Translations under genes and position numbers: made by a program
Notes under the pieces: model-generated
Database searches by the model: none
What the model was told of the DNA's origin: nothing
The model's input: the letters and a program-made list of their open reading frames with translations, nothing else
Shown: positions 39,539-50,503 of the stretch, one piece after another
Position numbering within the stretch: the stretch's first letter is position 1
Layout: each line of letters opens with the position of its first letter
Source of the DNA: Mycobacterium dioxanotrophicus
GTDB taxonomy: Bacteria; Actinomycetota; Actinomycetes; Mycobacteriales; Mycobacteriaceae
Assembly: GCF_002157835.1 (NCBI RefSeq)
Contig: NZ_CP020809.1
Location: 4,588,001 to 4,652,000, forward strand
Direction: 5' to 3'
DNA: 64,000 nt

Positions 39539-39801
39539 CGCGCCGCCAGGCGAGCCTGCACTTCCGGACGACGCAGCGGCGGAACCGTCTTGGGTGGCTG
39601 CCGGCGTGGCGCCAACCCGTCCAGCAGCCGCGTGGTGGTCGCGGCGACCTCGGCGACAGCCGCCTCGAACGCCTCGACGTTGACACCGGCCGGTCGGGTG
39701 ATACCGCTGACCTTCCGGACGTACTGGCGCGCAGCGGCCTCGATCTCTTCGGCTGTGGCGGCGGGTTGCAGGCCACGCAGTTCCGTGATGTTCCGGCACA
39801 T
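39535..39801 (-). CDS. DUF2277 family protein
   Basis: 88 residues from ATG 39801 (MCRNITELRGLQPAATAEEI), the family's standard start; the frame also begins at 39810. ARQYVRKVSGITRP and EVAATTTRLLDGL complete the DUF2277 pattern. Small, soluble, function unknown, common in actinobacteria. It overlaps the DUF1802 gene (GTGA) and is divergent from the enoyl-CoA hydratase with about 23 bases between starts. Confidence 0.82.
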   Translation of the reverse strand: MCRNITELRGLQPAATAEEIEAAARQYVRKVSGITRPAGVNVEAFEAAVAEVAATTTRLLDGLAPRRQPPKTVPPLRRPEVQARLAAR

Positions 39802-39824
39802 GAGACACACGATAGATTGATCGC

Positions 39825-40613
39825 ATGAATGACGCCGACGAGCGCTTGCGCGAGGAGCCGACCAACACTGTGTTGCTGATCGACACCACAGACCGGGTTC
39901 GCACGCTCACCCTCAACCGGCCGCAGTCGCGCAACGCGTTGTCGTCGCAGCTGCGCACTGCGTTCTACCAGGCGTTACGTGATGCCCAGGCCGACGAAGG
40001 CGTCGACGTGGTGATCCTTACCGGGGCCGATCCGGTGTTTTGTGCCGGCCTTGATCTAAAGGAGTTCGGCAACACCACCGAGCTACCCGACATCTCCCCC
40101 AAGTGGCCGGCGATGAGCAAGCCGGTGATCGGGGCGATCAACGGCGCCGCCGTCACCGGTGGGCTCGAACTGGCGCTGTACTGCGACATCCTGATCGCCT
40201 CCGAGCACGCCCGCTTCGCCGATACACACGCCAGAGTGGGCCTGCTGCCCACCTGGGGCTTGAGTGTCCGGCTGCCGCAGAAGGTCGGTGTCGGCCTCGC
40301 CCGGCGGATGAGCCTCACCGGCGATTACCTCTCGGCCGCCGACGCGCTGCGCGCCGGGCTGGTCACCGAAGTCGTCGCCCACGACGAGTTGCTGCCTGCC
40401 GCGCGCCGCGTGGCCGCCTCGATCGTCGGCAACAATCAGGCCGCCGTCCGCGCCCTGCTGTCCTCGTACCATCGCATCGACGCAGCCCAGACCGACGCCG
40501 GCCTGTGGATCGAGGCGGCCTCGGCGCGGCAGTGGATGGACTCGACGACAGGTAACGACGTCGCCGCCAACCGCGACGCGGTACTGCAGCGCGGTCGCGC
40601 CCAGGTGCACTGA
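39825..40613 (+). CDS. Enoyl-CoA hydratase/isomerase family protein
   Basis: 262 residues. Crotonase fold: VRTLTLNRPQSRNALSSQL, the oxyanion-hole segment ILTGADPVFCAGLDLKEFG, and KPVIGAINGAAVTGGLELAL. The catalytic Glu region reads DTHARVGLLPTWGLSVRLPQ with G-L in place of the paired Glu seen in classical hydratases, so activity may differ. Probably fatty-acid or related CoA metabolism; mycobacteria have many such paralogues. The stop is 15 bases from the convergent MerR gene. Confidence 0.88.
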   Translation: MNDADERLREEPTNTVLLIDTTDRVRTLTLNRPQSRNALSSQLRTAFYQALRDAQADEGVDVVILTGADPVFCAGLDLKEFGNTTELPDISPKWPAMSKPVIGAINGAAVTGGLELALYCDILIASEHARFADTHARVGLLPTWGLSVRLPQKVGVGLARRMSLTGDYLSAADALRAGLVTEVVAHDELLPAARRVAASIVGNNQAAVRALLSSYHRIDAAQTDAGLWIEAASARQWMDSTTGNDVAANRDAVLQRGRAQVH

Positions 40614-40628
40614 CTGTCAGGCTGGCTG

Positions 40629-41075
40629 TCAGTCGCTGACCAGCCAACCGTTTCCGGTCTGGTCGGTGGCGAGTTCTTCGACGCTCATCCCGTCGACCAG
40701 CCGGTCCAGGGCACCCATCATCGTTGCGCAATCACGAGCCGGATGGTCGGACGGACAACGCAGAGCATGCGTCAAAAACTGTTGCGCCCCGTGGGCTTGC
40801 GCGATCACTCGGTCCAGTTCGGCGATCTGCGCGCGGACAGTCGCCCGCCACTGGTCACCGGGCGCGTCCAGCACGGCCGCGGCGGTATCGAGCGGAAGTC
40901 CCAACCGGTGCACGATCTTGAGCAACGCGAGCCGCCGAAGCTCTTCGGGCCCGTACATCCGTTTGCCTGCTCGACGCAGCCGCGGGCGCACCAGTCCGCG
41001 CTCGTCGTAGTACCGCAAGGCCGAGGGGCTCATCTGCAGCCGCGCGGCGGCCTCGCCGATGGGGATCACGTCCAT
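40629..41075 (-). CDS. MerR-family transcriptional regulator
   Basis: 148 residues from ATG 41075 (MDVIPIGEAAARLQMSPSAL); the frame extends to 41111 but that would pass through the operator. The N-terminal MerR winged helix (ALRYYDERGLVRPRLRRAG) is followed by a coiled dimerisation helix and a C-terminal part with one or two Cys (HALRCPSDHPARDCATMMG), which may bind a metal or sense redox. It is divergent from the methyltransferase and its likely operator sits in that promoter. Confidence 0.88.
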   Translation of the reverse strand: MDVIPIGEAAARLQMSPSALRYYDERGLVRPRLRRAGKRMYGPEELRRLALLKIVHRLGLPLDTAAAVLDAPGDQWRATVRAQIAELDRVIAQAHGAQQFLTHALRCPSDHPARDCATMMGALDRLVDGMSVEELATDQTGNGWLVSD

Positions 41076-41083
41076 TCCGCCAT

Positions 41084-41114
41084 TTGACTTCAACCCATGT
41101 TGAACCGGCAAGGT
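41084..41114 (+). promoter_or_regulatory. MerR-type promoter with dyad in a 19-bp spacer
   Basis: TTGACT (41084-41089) and CAAGGT (41109-41114) are separated by 19 bp, the overlong spacer used by MerR regulators. A dyad TTCAAC-CCAT-GTTGAA (41089-41104) fills the spacer. The ATG of the methyltransferase is 7 bases after the -10, so the message would be leaderless. Confidence 0.7.
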
Positions 41115-41121
41115 CTACGTC

Positions 41122-41733
41122 ATGAGCGCGGCACGTGCGATCAATCACCACGCCGACCATCCGGGATTCGCCGGCCCAGCCGGTGTGCTGTGCGGCTTGC
41201 TCTTCCTCGTGGTGGGCCGGGCCAAAGCCAGGTTGGCCACCGACATCGCACAGGCCTCGTCCGCAGACCATGTTGTGGATGTGGGGTGCGGACCGGGCAC
41301 CGCCGCGCGCGTGGCGGCCCGCCGCGGAGCGCGTGTGACGGGCGTCGACCCGTCGACGGCCATGCTGCGCGTCGCGTCCGTCATCACGCCCAGGCGCGCG
41401 GCGATCACGTGGAGCGAGGGCACCGCCGAGGCCTTACCCGTTGCTGACGACGCGGCCACCGTGGTGTGGGCACTGGCCACAGTGCATCACTGGCAGGACG
41501 TCGGCGCGGCGGTCGCCGAGGCACGCCGCGTGCTGGTGGCGGGCGGGCGGTTGATTGCCATCGAACGGCAGGTGTCCGCCAACTCGACCGGGCTGGCCAG
41601 TCACGGCTGGACCGAACAGCAGGCCGAGGCGTTCGCCGCGTTGTGCCGCGATACCGGATTCATCGATGTGCGCGTGGAAGGACGAGGTGACGGCAAGCAG
41701 GCTGTCTGGGTGGTCTGCGGGACGCGAAAGTAG
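41122..41733 (+). CDS. Class I SAM-dependent methyltransferase
   Basis: 203 residues. Motif I is DHVVDVGCGPGTAARVAARR, followed by VTGVDPSTAMLRVA, and a motif III-like region AATVVWALATVHHWQDVGAA and VLVAGGRLIAIERQ. UbiE/Methyltransf_11 type. The substrate is unknown. It starts with a probable leaderless ATG under the MerR promoter, so its expression likely responds to the MerR signal. A 65-bp palindromic repeat follows the stop. Confidence 0.9.
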   Translation: MSAARAINHHADHPGFAGPAGVLCGLLFLVVGRAKARLATDIAQASSADHVVDVGCGPGTAARVAARRGARVTGVDPSTAMLRVASVITPRRAAITWSEGTAEALPVADDAATVVWALATVHHWQDVGAAVAEARRVLVAGGRLIAIERQVSANSTGLASHGWTEQQAEAFAALCRDTGFIDVRVEGRGDGKQAVWVVCGTRK

Positions 41734-41745
41734 CCCTGGCGCGCG

Positions 41746-41810
41746 CGAGGGTGCGCGAAATGCTGAGGATTCGCGGCGTGTCGAGCAACAGACACGCACG
41801 GTCGCGGTGC
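41746..41810. repeat. 65-bp palindromic repeat, copy 1
   Basis: Matches the copy at 57756-57820 (reverse complement) in 53 of 65 positions counted by eye, with the block GCAACAGACACGCACG identical. It contains GCGTGTC...GACACGC inverted arms. It lies between two convergent genes. Confidence 0.75.
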
Positions 41811-41813
41811 AAA

Positions 41814-43139
41814 TTAAGCGGTCCCGGCGACGAGCCAACGGCCTGAAAACGCCCGCCAGCCCACGAACACCAGGCGTAGCACCATGAAGCTGCTGAGCCC
41901 GGCCCAGATACCGAGCAGGCCCCAGTGGAAGATCAGGGACAGCCAGACCAGCGGCAGGAAACCGACCAGCGCGCTGACCAGGGTGGCATTGCGCATGAAC
42001 TTGGCGTCGCCGGCGCCCAGCAGCACCCCGTCGAGCGCGAAAACGATTCCGGCGACCGGCAACTGGCCCACCAGGAACCACCACGGCACACCGATCTCGT
42101 CGAGCACCGAGTGGTCGTCGGTGAACAGCACGGGCAGAACATGGGCCCCGATCGCGAACACCGCCGCCAGTACCGCCGCGGCCGCCGCGGAGAACAGCGT
42201 CACACGCCAGGCCACCACCTTGGCGTGGCCGAGTTGGCCCGCGCCCAGCGCAGCACCCACCAGGGACTGCGCGGCGATCGCGAGTGAATCGAGTACCAGC
42301 GCAAGGAAACTCCACAGCTGCAGCACCACCTGGTGCGCGGCGACGGCGGCCGCGCCGAACCGGGCCGCTACGGCGCCCGCGGACACGAAGCACGCTTGAA
42401 AAGCCATGGTGCGCAACAGCAAATCCCGGCCCATCACGACCTGAGCACGAAGCACCGAGGGATGCGGTCGCAGCGGCACCTTCTCCGACAGCAACGCCCG
42501 GACGAACAGAACCGCCGCCGCCCACTGCCCCACCAGGTTCGCGACCGCCGAGCCGGCCAACTCCAACCGCGGCATGCCCAACCAGCCGTAGACCAGCAGC
42601 GGACACAACACCGCCGACACCGCGAAACCCGCGATCACATAGCGCAACGGCCGAACGGTGTCCTGCACACCGCGCATCCATCCGTTGCCTGCCATCGAGA
42701 TCAGGATGGCGGGCGCGCCGAGGACGGCGATCCGCAGCCACGGTGCAGCGGCCTGAGCGATCTCGCCGCCACCGGCGATCACCGACAACAGCGGGTTCGC
42801 AACGACCTGCACCACCGCGCAGAGCACCATCCCGATCCCGACCGCCAGCCACGTGGCCTGTACACCCTCGCCGACGGCGGCGGCCCGGTCGCCGGCACCG
42901 AAGAACCGGGCCGAGCGCGACGTGGTGCCGTAGGACAGGAAGGTCAGATTCGAGCCGACCAGATTGAGGACCAGACCGCCGATGGCCAACCCGGCCAGGC
43001 TGACCGCGCCCAGTCGTCCGACGATCGCGGTGTCGAACAGCAGATAGAGCGGTTCGGCCGCCAGCACGCCGAGGGCCGGGAAGGCCAGTGCGGCGATGCG
43101 CCTGCCGTTGACCGCGGCGGAACCATCACCGGAGGTCAT
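41814..43139 (-). CDS. MATE-family efflux transporter (DinF-like)
   Basis: 441 residues with about 12 hydrophobic segments. ALAFPALGVLAAEPLYLLFD and GTTSRSARFFGAGDRAAAVG are characteristic of DinF-type MATE antiporters, and the second half repeats the pattern. It exports cationic compounds with H+ or Na+ exchange. The position beside nrnA matches Rv2836c. Its ATG overlaps the stop of an 80-residue gene (ATGA), making it the last gene of the nrnA operon. Confidence 0.9.
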   Translation of the reverse strand: MTSGDGSAAVNGRRIAALAFPALGVLAAEPLYLLFDTAIVGRLGAVSLAGLAIGGLVLNLVGSNLTFLSYGTTSRSARFFGAGDRAAAVGEGVQATWLAVGIGMVLCAVVQVVANPLLSVIAGGGEIAQAAAPWLRIAVLGAPAILISMAGNGWMRGVQDTVRPLRYVIAGFAVSAVLCPLLVYGWLGMPRLELAGSAVANLVGQWAAAVLFVRALLSEKVPLRPHPSVLRAQVVMGRDLLLRTMAFQACFVSAGAVAARFGAAAVAAHQVVLQLWSFLALVLDSLAIAAQSLVGAALGAGQLGHAKVVAWRVTLFSAAAAAVLAAVFAIGAHVLPVLFTDDHSVLDEIGVPWWFLVGQLPVAGIVFALDGVLLGAGDAKFMRNATLVSALVGFLPLVWLSLIFHWGLLGIWAGLSSFMVLRLVFVGWRAFSGRWLVAGTA

Positions 43140-43378
43140 GGGCGACCACCCGCGAGGCCGAATCCACAGAACGGGCAGAACCTCAGGTGCAGTCCGCTGT
43201 TGCCGCCGTCAGGCACGATCACCACCCAGTGCCGCGACCTCGGCCACCACTCGAACCGGACGTCGTTGACACACGATGCGGTGCGCCGGTCGAAGGCGTC
43301 GCAGCATGGTTGATACGTCCTCGGAACGCTGCGCACGCCGTCCAGGCACTCGGTGCCGTCCGCATGGAGCCTCGGCAA
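43136..43378 (-). CDS. Small Cys-containing protein between nrnA and the MATE gene
   Basis: 80 residues from TTG 43378, one base after the nrnA stop. It ends in an ATGA overlap with the MATE start. The frame also extends upstream inside nrnA, which I reject. YQPCCDAFDRRTASCVNDVR and the C-terminal FCPFCGFGL give five Cys that could form a zinc ribbon. HWVVIVPDGGNSGLHL between them looks like two strands. Coupling at both ends supports a real gene. Family not recognised. Confidence 0.6.
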   Translation of the reverse strand: MPRLHADGTECLDGVRSVPRTYQPCCDAFDRRTASCVNDVRFEWWPRSRHWVVIVPDGGNSGLHLRFCPFCGFGLAGGRP

Positions 43379-43379
43379 C

Positions 43380-44871
<1,492 letters not shown>

Positions 44872-44874
44872 TTC

Positions 44875-47710
44875 TTAGGTGCGCGCCTTCTCGACCAGCT
44901 CGTACGTCTCGATGACGTCGCCTTCCTTGATGTCGGAGTAGGTCAGCGTCAAACCGCACTCGTAGCCTTCGCGGACCTCGGTGGCATCGTCCTTCTCACG
45001 CTTGAGCGAAGAAACCGTGAGGTTCTCGGCGACCACGACGTTGTCGCGGAGCAACCGGGCCTTGGCGTTGCGGCGCATGATCCCCGACTGCACGAGGCAG
45101 CCGGCGATGTTGCCGACGCGCGACGACCGGAAGATCGCCCGGATCTCGGCGCGACCGAGCTCCTTCTCCTCGTAGACCGGCTTGAGCATGCCCTTGAGCG
45201 CGCTCTCGATGTCATCGATGGCTTGGTAGATCACCGAGTAGTAGCGGATCTCCACACCCTCGCGGTTGGCCAGCTCGGTCGCCTTGCCCTCGGCACGGAC
45301 GTTGAACCCGATGATGATCGCGTCCGAAGCCGATGCCAGGTTGACGTTGGTCTCGGTGACACCACCGACACCGCGGTCGATGACCCGCAGCTCCACCTCG
45401 TCGTCGATCTGGATACCCATCAGGGCCTCCTCGAGGGCCTCGACGGTACCCGAGTTGTCGCCCTTGAGGATCAGGTTCAGCTGGCTGGTTTCCTTCAGCG
45501 CCGAATCCAGGTCTTCCAGGCTGATCCGCTTGCGCGAACGTGCGGCCAGCGCGTTGCGCTTACGCGCGTTGCGCCGATCGGCGATCTGGCGAGCGATGCG
45601 GTCCTCGTCGACGACCAGCAGGTTGTCGCCTGCACCGGGCACCGACGTGAAACCGACCACCTGTACCGGCCGCGACGGCAGCGCCTCTTCGATGTCGTCA
45701 CCGTGCTCGTCGACCATCCGGCGCACACGGCCGTAGGCGTCGCCCGCGACGATCGAGTCGCCGACCCGGAGGGTTCCGCGCTGGATGAGCACGGTGGCCA
45801 CAGGTCCACGGCCGCGGTCCAGGTGTGCCTCGATGGCCACACCCTGGGCTTCCATGTCGGGGTTGGCCCGCAGGTCCAGCGCAGCATCGGCGGTCAACAG
45901 CACCGCTTCGAGCAGCTGCTCGATGTTGGTGCCCTGACGTGCCGAGATGTCGACGAACATGGTGTCGCCGCCGTAATCCTCGGCCACCAGGTTGTACTCG
46001 GTGAGCTGGGCCCGGATCTTCTGCGGGTCCGCGCCTTCCTTGTCGATCTTGTTGACCGCCACCACGATCGGCACATCGGCGGCCTGCGCGTGGTTGATCG
46101 CCTCGACCGTCTGCGGCATGACACCGTCGTCGGCCGCGACCACCAGGATCGCGATGTCGGTGGCCTTCGCACCACGAGCACGCATGGCGGTGAACGCCTC
46201 GTGACCCGGGGTGTCGATGAAGGTGATCAGACGCTCGGAACCATCGTGTTCGACGCCCACCTGGTAAGCACCGATGTGCTGGGTGATGCCGCCGGCCTCG
46301 CCCTCGCGGACGTTGGCCTTACGGATGGTGTCGAGCAGTCGGGTCTTGCCGTGGTCGACGTGGCCCATGACGGTGACGACCGGCGGACGGACCTGCAGGT
46401 CCTCTTCGCCGCCTTCGTCCTCGCCGTAGGTGAGGTCGAACGATTCGAGCAGCTCACGGTCCTCGTCCTCGGGCGAGACGACCTGCACGACGTAGTTCAT
46501 CTCACTGCCGAGCAGCTCAAGGGTCTCGTCGCCCACCGACTGGGTCGCGGTGACCATCTCACCGAGGTTGAACAGCGCCTGCACCAGCGATGCCGGGTTG
46601 GCGTTGATCTTGTCGGCGAAATCGCTCAGCGACGCGCCGCGGGCCAGCCGGATGGTCTCGCCGTTGCCGTGCGGCAACCGCACGCCACCGACGACCGGCG
46701 CCTGCATCGAGTCGTATTCCTGGCGCTTCTGCCGCTTGCTCTTGCGACCACGCTTGGGCGCGCCGCCGGGACGACCGAAGGCACCCGCGGCACCGCCGCG
46801 CTGGCCGGGACGACCGCCGCCGCCACCACCACCGGGACGGCCTCTGAAGCCGCCGGCAGCTGCACCGCCGCCGCCAGCGCCGCCACCGGCACCGCCGCCG
46901 CGGTAGTTACCGCCGCCGCCACCACCGGGACGACCGCCCTGACCTGCGCCGGGACGGGGACCACCGCCGGGACGCGGCCCGGGACGAGGTCCGCCACGAC
47001 CAGGAGCACCTGCCGCGGGACGCGGGGGCATGTTGCCGGGCGTGGGCCGGGGCCGCCGGGACGCGGGGCGCCCGGGCGAGGCTGCGGCCGCGGGATGGGC
47101 CGCTCCACCGGCTGCTGCGAGGAGAACGGGTTGTTGCCGACGCGCGGTGTGCGCGGAGCCGGCTTGGGCGCGTTGGACGGCCCGGGACGGGGACCGGGCG
47201 TGGCGCCGGGAGTCGGGCGCGGGCCGGGGTGGGTGCCGGAGCGCTGGGCGCAGCCGCGGCGGGCTGGCTCGGTGCGGCCGGCGGCTGCGGGGCTGCCGGC
47301 TTGGGAGCCGAGGGCCTGGCCGGAGCTGCCGGGGCCGCAGAAGCGGCCGGGGCGGCGGGAGCCGACGGAGCCGGAGTCGCCGCGGCAGGGCGCGCGGGAG
47401 TCGGGCGAGCCGCCGTCGCCGGCGAGGGAGCCGGTGCGACCGGGGTGGCTGCCGGACGGGCCGGGCCGGGGGTGGGTGCGCCGTTGCCCTGGCCACGAGG
47501 CCTATCACCGGGCTTGGCGCTGGAACGCGCCTCAGGCTTGGACTCGGTCTTCGAACCGAACGATTCGCGCAGCCGACGCGCGACCGGCGCCTCCACTGTG
47601 GAGGACGCCGACTTGACGAACTCTCCCTGCTCTTTGAGCTTAGCTAGGAGTTCCTTACTTGTGACACCGAGTTCCTTCGCCAACTCGTGTACACGGGCCT
47701 TACCTGCCAC
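44875..47710 (-). CDS. infB: Translation initiation factor IF-2 (two apparent frameshifts)
   Basis: The start ATG 47710 gives [20 protein letters not shown], the IF-2 N-terminus. A long Pro/Ala/Gly-rich linker follows. Then come GHVDHGKT (G1), DTPGHEAF (G3) and NKID (G4) of the GTPase, and the C-terminal IF2 domains to 44875. The linker changes frame twice: near 47224 and near 47050, each explained by one missing base in a GC run (frames meet at [13 protein letters not shown] and at [13 protein letters not shown]). Corrected length is about 945 residues. infB is essential, so these are almost certainly sequence errors, not mutations. Confidence 0.95.
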
Positions 47711-47788
47711 TACTTCTCCTCATCTAGAGGCGACAGCGGTGGTAGGCGCCGCGCCTCGGGTTAGCTATGACGCATGGTCATCGGGACT

Positions 47789-48160
47789 TCACGGTGTGCT
47801 CATGTTCTTCGCTACCTGTTCTTCTGAGCGGGCGGTCGAGGCTGACAACTCTTCGACAAATTCGACCACCGCGGAGGTGTCCGGTGAACCGGCGATGCGC
47901 AACGCTCGTACGAATGCCCGCCGCTGGATTGCCACCTGTACGCACTGCCGGTCGGGATGCAACCAAGCACCACGCCCGGGCAGGCTGGCCGTTGTGTCAA
48001 CGGTAACGGCACACTGTCCATTCCCGTCGATCACCGCGACTACACGAAACAATTCGTTGGCCAACTCTCGTTTCCGGCACCCGACGCATGTCCGCACCGG
48101 TCCGACAGAACTGCCGGGGTTGCGTTGACGCGTGGAGGCCGGAGACTCGCGCTGGATCAC
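47789..48160 (-). CDS. YlxR-family (DUF448) nucleic-acid-binding protein
   Basis: 123 residues from GTG 48160; GTG 48097 would give a shorter form. The motif GPVRTCVGCRKRELANELFR with paired Cys is the YlxR signature, followed by GRGAWLHPDRQCVQVAIQRR. YlxR lies between nusA and infB in many bacteria and is proposed to bind RNA or act in transcription control. The C-terminal 30 residues are variable. About 78 bases separate it from infB. Confidence 0.9.
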   Translation of the reverse strand: MIQRESPASTRQRNPGSSVGPVRTCVGCRKRELANELFRVVAVIDGNGQCAVTVDTTASLPGRGAWLHPDRQCVQVAIQRRAFVRALRIAGSPDTSAVVEFVEELSASTARSEEQVAKNMSTP

Positions 48161-48207
48161 GGCTGAGTCTACCGCCCCGCGGGCTGTGCTCCGAACCGAC
48201 CGCCTTC

Positions 48208-49239
48208 CTAACGCTCAGGCACCGCGCGCGGCGCGGGCTCGGAGTCGGGCTGCGGAGCGGCGTCGCTGCGGATGTCGATCCGCCATCCCGTCAATCGAGC
48301 CGCCAGCCTGGCATTTTGCCCCTCCTTGCCGATGGCCAGCGACAACTGGAAATCTGGCACCACGACCCGCGCGGCGCGGGCCGCCTCGTCGATCACCGAC
48401 ACCGACACGACCTTGGCCGGCGAGAGGGCGTTGGCGACGAATCGAGCTGGGTCGTCGTCGAAGTCGATGATGTCGATCTTCTCGCCGGACAGCTCGCTCA
48501 TGACATTGCGGACACGCTGGCCCATCGGTCCGATGCAGGCACCTTTGGCATTGAGGCCCGGCACCCGCGACGCGACGGCGATCTTGGACCGGTGCCCCGC
48601 CTCCCGAGCCACCGCGACGATCTCCACCGATCCGTCGGCGATCTCGGGCACTTCGAGCGAAAACAGCTTGCGGACCAGGTTGGGGTGGGTGCGCGACAGC
48701 GTGATCAGCGGTTCCCGGGCGCCACGCGTGACGCCGACGACGTAGCAGCGCAGCCGGTCGCCGTGTTCGTAGCGCTCCCCCGGCACCTGCTCGGCCGCGG
48801 GGATCACGCCTTCGGACCCCTTGGTCTCGCTGCCGATCCGCACCACGACCAGCCCGCGGGCGTTGGCCCGTGCGTCACGTTGGATGACGCCGGCCACGAT
48901 GTCGCCTTCGTGAGCCGAGAATTCGCCGTAGGTCTTCTCGTTCTCCGCGTCGCGCAGCCGCTGCAGGATCACCTGACGCGCAGTGGTGGCCGCGATCCGG
49001 CCGAACCCCTCGGGCGTGTCGTCCCACTCGTGGATGACGTTGCCGTCCGCATCGGTCTGGCGGGCCATGACCTTGACCGCACCGGTTTTCCGGTCGATGT
49101 CGATATAGGCGTCGGGCTCGTGACCATCGGTGTGCCGGTAAGCGGTCAGCAGGGCCGATTTGATGGTCTCCACGACCACGTCGACCGTGATGCCTTTGTC
49201 GGCTTCGATGGCATGCAGCGCCGCCATGTCTATGTTCAT
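48208..49239 (-). CDS. nusA: Transcription termination/antitermination factor NusA
   Basis: 343 residues. The N-terminal RNA-polymerase-binding domain ([20 protein letters not shown]) is followed by S1 ([20 protein letters not shown]) and two KH domains ([40 protein letters not shown]). No extra C-terminal acidic repeats, as normal for actinobacteria. It modulates pausing, termination and rRNA antitermination. Between rimP and ylxR. Confidence 0.97.
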   Translation of the reverse strand: MNIDMAALHAIEADKGITVDVVVETIKSALLTAYRHTDGHEPDAYIDIDRKTGAVKVMARQTDADGNVIHEWDDTPEGFGRIAATTARQVILQRLRDAENEKTYGEFSAHEGDIVAGVIQRDARANARGLVVVRIGSETKGSEGVIPAAEQVPGERYEHGDRLRCYVVGVTRGAREPLITLSRTHPNLVRKLFSLEVPEIADGSVEIVAVAREAGHRSKIAVASRVPGLNAKGACIGPMGQRVRNVMSELSGEKIDIIDFDDDPARFVANALSPAKVVSVSVIDEAARAARVVVPDFQLSLAIGKEGQNARLAARLTGWRIDIRSDAAPQPDSEPAPRAVPER

Positions 49240-49241
49240 GC

Positions 49242-49784
49242 TCAGGCCCCCTTCCCCGTTTCTCCAGCCAACTCCAACTCGCGCGGGCTTGGCGGTGAAA
49301 ACTCCACTTGGACAACCGCTTTGACAACGTCGGCCAGCTCGATACGGCGCACGGCGAAATCTCGCCCGTCCCTGACCACGATCTCGACCGACTCGGTATC
49401 GCCCTGCCCGACCCGACCGGTCAGCTGCGCGCCGTCGGCCAGCGTCAGTTCCACCTTGCGCCCGCGGGCCCGACGGAAGTGCTTGTGCTCGGTCAGCGGT
49501 CGGTCCACCCCTGGGGAGGTGACCTCCAGCACATACGGCGTGTCGCCGGTCCGGTCGAGCTGATCCAGCAACTCCGAGGCCGTCCGGGACAGCTCCGCGA
49601 CAGAGTCGAGGTCGAGGCCGTTGTCGCCATCGGCCACGATGGTGATGCGGGGCGGGCGCGCGGCAGCGTCGACGACAACCTGGTCGATCTCGTATCCGGC
49701 GCGCGCAAATTCGCCGTCCAGCAGCTCGATCACCTGCTTCTGCGACGGCAAATCCGCAGACCGCAACTTCGGATCCGGTGCCAC
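49242..49784 (-). CDS. rimP: Ribosome maturation factor RimP
   Basis: 180 residues from GTG 49784. [20 protein letters not shown] and [20 protein letters not shown] lead to [20 protein letters not shown], the RimP hallmark, then a small C-terminal SH3-like domain ([20 protein letters not shown]). It acts in 30S maturation. Heads the rimP-nusA-ylxR-infB-rbfA-nrnA operon. About 190 bases separate it from the divergent lipoprotein, where promoters probably lie. Confidence 0.95.
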   Translation of the reverse strand: MAPDPKLRSADLPSQKQVIELLDGEFARAGYEIDQVVVDAAARPPRITIVADGDNGLDLDSVAELSRTASELLDQLDRTGDTPYVLEVTSPGVDRPLTEHKHFRRARGRKVELTLADGAQLTGRVGQGDTESVEIVVRDGRDFAVRRIELADVVKAVVQVEFSPPSPRELELAGETGKGA

Positions 49785-49975
49785 GGGAAGCTCCTCATCT
49801 TGAGTTGTCCGGACAAGATTCCGGGACGAAGCCCTGGCAGGCCCCCCGGAATCGACTTTCCACGATACGCCAGCGCCAGGGCAGCAACGGGCGAACCAAG
49901 TCGGTGGGCAGCGAATGTCCCGTGCGGGACCACACGCCTTGGCGCTGTGCTTGCGCCGCGCGAAGCAATGGCAGG

Positions 49976-50503
49976 ATGTTGCTCGTGCCGAGCGCCCTAC
50001 CGAAAATCAGCCGGCGGCGGGCATTGGTCTCGGCCGCCGCCTTGGCCGTGCTTGGCGTCGCTGCCGCCGGCTGCGCAGACCCTCCACCATCGCCTGATCT
50101 CGCGGATCTGGCCGCTCAGCTGGACCGGGCCCGCGCCGACAGCAAGCTGGCCTCCGACGCCGCCGCGGCCCAACCTCCGCAGTCCTCGCAGGCGCGGGCG
50201 TTGACGACCGTGGCATCCGAACGCTCGGCACATGCCCAGGCACTTACCGATGAACTGGTTCGGATGGCCGGGACGAAGGCACCGACCGCACAGCCGTCGG
50301 CGTCGTCGTCCACCACGACACCCCCGTCGGGCGCGCCAGCACCCGCGCCGACGGCGGCCGATGTGATCAACGCGCTCAAGCAGTCCGCGCAGGAGGCGAC
50401 GACGCTGGCCGACCGGCTCTCCGGGTACCGCGCCGGGCTGGTCGGGTCCATCGCAGCAGCGTGCACGGCCGCCTACACCGTCGCACTGGGCGGTGGGCAA
50501 TGA
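49976..50503 (+). CDS. Lipoprotein of the Rv2843 type
   Basis: 175 residues from ATG 49976 (or GTG 49985). [20 protein letters not shown] with AAGC is a lipoprotein signal, possibly Tat-dependent from the arginine cluster. The mature part is Ala-rich and helical ([33 protein letters not shown]), with a Pro/Ser/Thr linker ([20 protein letters not shown]) and a second helix. It ends in an ATGA overlap with the DUF4439 gene; both probably work together at the envelope. Function unknown. Confidence 0.8.
   Translation: MLLVPSALPKISRRRALVSAAALAVLGVAAAGCADPPPSPDLADLAAQLDRARADSKLASDAAAAQPPQSSQARALTTVASERSAHAQALTDELVRMAGTKAPTAQPSASSSTTTPPSGAPAPAPTAADVINALKQSAQEATTLADRLSGYRAGLVGSIAAACTAAYTVALGGGQ

Noticed and set aside
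40614..40640. Short repeats of CTGTCAG between the hydratase and MerR genes as a terminator
   Set aside because: Arms are only 5 bp and there is no T-run.
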